NCBI GenBank assembly: GCA_905182985.1
Contig: CAJJDN010000090.1
Coordinates: forward strand, 155,783-189,045
Direction: 5' to 3'
DNA from: Paramecium sonneborni
Lineage: Eukaryota; Ciliophora; Oligohymenophorea; Peniculida; Parameciidae
Length of the DNA: 33,263 bases
The notes beneath the pieces are model-generated. The model worked only from the letters and a program-made list of their open reading frames with translations, searched no databases and was not told where the DNA came from. Below, in pieces: positions 30,357 to 33,263 of the stretch. Position numbers and translations under genes: made by a program. How positions within the stretch are numbered: position 1 is the stretch's first letter; each line of letters begins with the position of its first letter.

Positions 30357-31633
30357 TCATTATAATTCTGATTTGAAGATCTTCTACATTCTAATTTTTT
30401 TAGGTAAATTTTATTTTCTCTTTCTCATTATTTTATTTTGTTTTTATTGCTCTTCCAAATTATCTTGTTCCTGTTCTACTTTAATTATTTAATTAAAATG
30501 CCTCAAGTAAGGTTTTTCTATAGTATTTTCTAAGTCATCTAATGTTTATAAACACTCCTTCCCTTCATGAAGGTAATAACTTTATAAAGCTTCTGCTTTG
30601 TTTTAAAAATCTTACCATTTTTCAGAATAAGGTTTTTCAGGTGACTTTTCTTTTTCTGTTCTATGTCTATGAGATATGAAAATAGGAGATCCATTGTTTC
30701 CTGCATTTAATTTTAATAAAGATTGATGAAGTATATTTAAATTACTTGGTGTTATTCCATTTAAAGCAGGAGTAGTACCTACAGTTGTTGGTAGAGTAAT
30801 TATTTTTGTAACACTCATTTTTTTATGAGGAGAATGTTCTTAATTATCAGGAGCAGTCTTTAAAGTGATACTCTTTCTAAATTTTAAAAGTTATTATTCT
30901 TTTGTTTATTTAATTAATCTGTTGGTGGCTTCATGATAAAATTACAAGTATCCCTCATTTGGAATAGCTTCTTTTTTACCCATCTCTATTCCTCTTTCTT
31001 TTAAATATTCCTTCAGAATCTAATATTTTTCATCAAGGCTAAGTTATGGTTCTTTTTTTCCACTTGGATGAGAACTATTAAAATTGTGATAAAATTCTTT
31101 AGTGTCACAATTTCTAGATGTTTGAAAGTTAATTTAAGTAATTTTATTTAGTAGATCACTTTCTGTTAATGTAATGTTCCGATGATTCATTCTTTCTTTA
31201 ATTCGATGAAGATTATAATGAGTTTCGAGAGTAGCTGCAGATTCATGTACAAATTTAGTTTACAATTATGATGGAAATTTAAGTTTGACTAAATCAACTT
31301 AAGGTGTTGTAGAATCTTCTCTTGCTAGATTTTCTAATTCTATTTCCAATTGTTAACTGATAGCTGTAATCTATTAATCTTAATGATTGATGAATTTCCG
31401 ATTCTATGATTAGAATTTGAGATGCTACATTATCTGACGAACCTTTCTGTTTTCAATGTAATTGAGTTCTTAAATAGGTTTAGAGAGATCAATGAATGTA
31501 TTCAGATTTTTAAGTGGTTTAAGTGAGGAATCAAATTTAGCATAATGCTAACCAGCCCTAATTAGGTAATATTGTACATCACTTTAAAAGTAGGTTTGTT
31601 TAGTCCATACCTCTTTGGCAATTAAAAGTCCAT
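30357..31633 (-). CDS. Hypothetical basic/helical protein
   Basis: Minus-strand exons 31633-31578 and 31557-30357 with a 20-nt intron give 418 aa. The start reads MDFQLPKRYGLNKPTFKVM; without splicing the frame meets TGA. The middle is helical: QQITAISQQLEIELENLARE, NLHRIKERMNHRN and LSLDEKYQILKEYLKERGIE. A Thr/Pro/Gly-rich patch (TLPTTVGTTPALNGITPSNL) separates these from a helical C-terminus (WQDFQNKAEALQSYYLHEGK) and an acidic then very basic end (KVEQEQDNLEEQ, MRKRKQNLPKKIRM), which looks like a nuclear localisation signal. No family was recognised. It lies 50 bp downstream of the Myb-repeat gene on the same strand. Confidence 0.7.
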
Positions 31634-31683
31634 AAAAATAAATATATATTTTTTAAAGAGTTGAAATATAGGTAAATAATAAT

Positions 31684-33237
31684 TCATTGTTATTTGGTAT
31701 CATCTTAACTGAACTATGATAGTCCAACTTTGTTAGGATAAACTTAAATTAATTATTAAGAACTGAACTTTTTTTTTGTTTTCTATGGTTACTTATTCAT
31801 ATCAGTTAATTGCATCAATTTTCTTTAATTAGTGATCAAATTTATTAGTTACTACATAAACTCTAAATTAGCATAATATAAAGTATTAGTTTTATCATTT
31901 ACTAATGCAAATTGTATATCAAAAATATCTTCATGTTTCAAATGTTCTACTGAATCAACATTATATTAAACTTTAGGAATAGCTAATTTATCAATAGATA
32001 ATTAATCATCTTCAGTTTCTAAATTAATCTTAAGTAAACACCTAGATAAAGAATTCATTATAGAAGGTGTGTTCATAATAACTTCATCAGGTTCTTCTTA
32101 AATATCATTTTTCTTTTCATCAGTTGGTGTACTTGCAGATTGAATCTTTATTTTTCTCTATTGATTAAGCATCTTATCAAGATCACTTTTGGCTATACTT
32201 AAAAGTTTATTTTTTAATAACTTGTCTTTCCCTAATTTATTTTCTAATTGCATTCCTTCACTAATTTATATTTCAGAAATCAATTTCTAAATTTTATCCA
32301 TATCATCTTAATTCAACTTCCCATATTTTGATGATGAATTAGATGATGTATCACTATCATAACCAGAATCAGGTTAATTTAGCAACTCATAAAATCTCTT
32401 CTTTAAATCATAACGAGATCTCTTTCTATTTAATGACCACTCTCTTTATACTCTTTTCCATCTCTTTCCATACTTCTATACCAATTATAATAATTATAAA
32501 TCATCTTCAATTTTAAAACTTTCCTTTGATATAGAAGGATCAAGTGTGTTGTACCAACGATCTTAACATTATTTATCTGATTTATTAAGAACATTGGCCA
32601 TACATTTCCAATTGATGGTTTATGAATTATTCAAATAGGTCATTATCATATTTTATAAAGTCTAATCTTCTTAACCTGTCCATAATAAGCCTCTTTATGT
32701 ATGATGGATTAATTCAGTCCAATGAGTTTTCAAGTCTTTAACAGAACGATTCAATAAATTTCCTAACTCCTTCCAAGAATTATGTTAGACTCCCAATTTG
32801 CATATTGCCCAAATTAAGATACGAGATTCCTCTTATGTCCATTATTGGCATTTTTAACTCTATGATACATTATCTATATTATCCAACATTGATTTCTCAT
32901 CTTCATAACCAAAGTTCCTAAGTAAAAATTACAATCTTGTTTCTACTTCATTCACTTGAATTGGACCAATAGATTTAAGTACCTAGATAAATTATTCATT
33001 TTCATTTCTTTTTGATTTTATCAAACTCCAAAAATAACCATTCTATCCTGGATTTTGATTTTCGAAGTATTTTGTAGCCTTCTTATGTGGACTTTAACAA
33101 GCATCAGAACTAAGAGAGAAAGAATTTCTGCGTTTCTGAACTTCACAATTAAATACTTAAGGCACATTATGCATTCTTCGACGACGTAAATCAAATTTAG
33201 CCTATTACATATAAGAGCTATCTTTTTCTTAATTCAT
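31684..33237 (-). CDS. Myb/SANT-repeat nuclear protein
   Basis: A single minus-strand frame of 517 aa without introns, starting 26 bases from the right window edge. Three Myb-type repeats lie at about residues 125-270. Repeat 1: QQWTQEESRILIWAICKLG with NSWKELGNLLNRSVKDLKTHW. Repeat 2: LLWTGQEDQTLQNMIM with INWKCMANVLNKSDKQCQDRW, then YNTLDPSISKE. Repeat 3: FKIEDDLQLLQLVQKYGKRW, then KRVQREWSLNRKRSRYDLKK. The first Trp of repeat 3 is replaced by Phe, as in many Myb R3 repeats. The N-terminus is Arg/Lys-rich (DLRRRRMHNV). The C-terminal 240 residues are charged and helical without known domains. It is probably a DNA-binding transcription or snRNA-gene factor. The QCQDRW..LDP motif resembles QCRERWNNKLDP in the gene at 8270-9289, though exon structures differ. 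Confidence 0.88.
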
Positions 33238-33263
33238 TTAAATATATTATATTATATTATATT

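Noticed and set aside
33241..33263. ATTAT repeats at the right edge as a telomere or chromosome end
   Set aside because: Ciliate telomeres are G4T2/G3T3-type; this is ordinary AT-rich intergenic DNA upstream of the Myb-repeat gene.

Overview
This window looks like macronuclear DNA of a ciliate, most likely Paramecium or a close relative. Three observations support this. The sequence is very AT-rich. Recognisable proteins read through only if TAA and TAG are translated as glutamine, with TGA as the sole stop. The genes are split by tiny introns of about 19-31 nt, mostly GTA...TAG, whose removal repeatedly restores conserved motifs such as DPGY in the DHHC protein and a tandem Myb core. Genes are densely packed on both strands. 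No bacterial, phage, CRISPR or transposon features were seen. ORF calls made with the standard code are useless here, so all gene models below were rebuilt by hand with the ciliate code; intron boundaries come from frame and motif continuity, not transcript data.

Layout. 1-1075: 3' end of a P5-type ATPase, then its frame continuing across three TGA codons. 1161-5971 (+): a small one-TM protein, a TFIP11-like G-patch splicing factor, an unresolved ORF, a second small one-TM protein and a short MORN protein. 5990-9289: unclear coding sequence plus a Myb-like gene, inside an exact 1,303-bp duplication joined by a single N. 9290-11393: non-coding DNA around a 613-N gap whose two flanks carry the same 627 bp. 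Both duplications look like unmerged contig ends. 11394-17263 (+): two disordered proteins, a B-box/coiled-coil/WD40-like protein, a small unknown and a nine-MORN protein with a lipidation-type N-terminus. 17282-17833 (-): a PinX1/GPATCH4-like G-patch protein, divergent from a coiled-coil gene (17863-19380, +) with only 29 bp between start codons. 19603-23840 (+): an ABCA-type transporter. 23958-25387 (+): a DHHC palmitoyltransferase, meeting a Ser/Thr kinase (25403-26380, -) tail to tail. 26543-27970 (-): a ZPR1 zinc-finger module fused to two RRMs. 27937-28459 (-): an unresolved membrane ORF. 28611-30169 (+): a secreted-type protein. 30197-30267 (-): tRNA-Arg(CCG). 30357-33237 (-): a hypothetical gene and a Myb-repeat gene.

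The genes do not form one pathway. Nucleic-acid proteins are over-represented (TFIP11-like, G-patch, ZPR1-RRM, two Myb proteins), mixed with membrane and signalling genes (ABCA, DHHC, kinase, MORN, P5 ATPase). That is ordinary for a gene-dense ciliate chromosome. The most unusual item is the ZPR1-RRM fusion.
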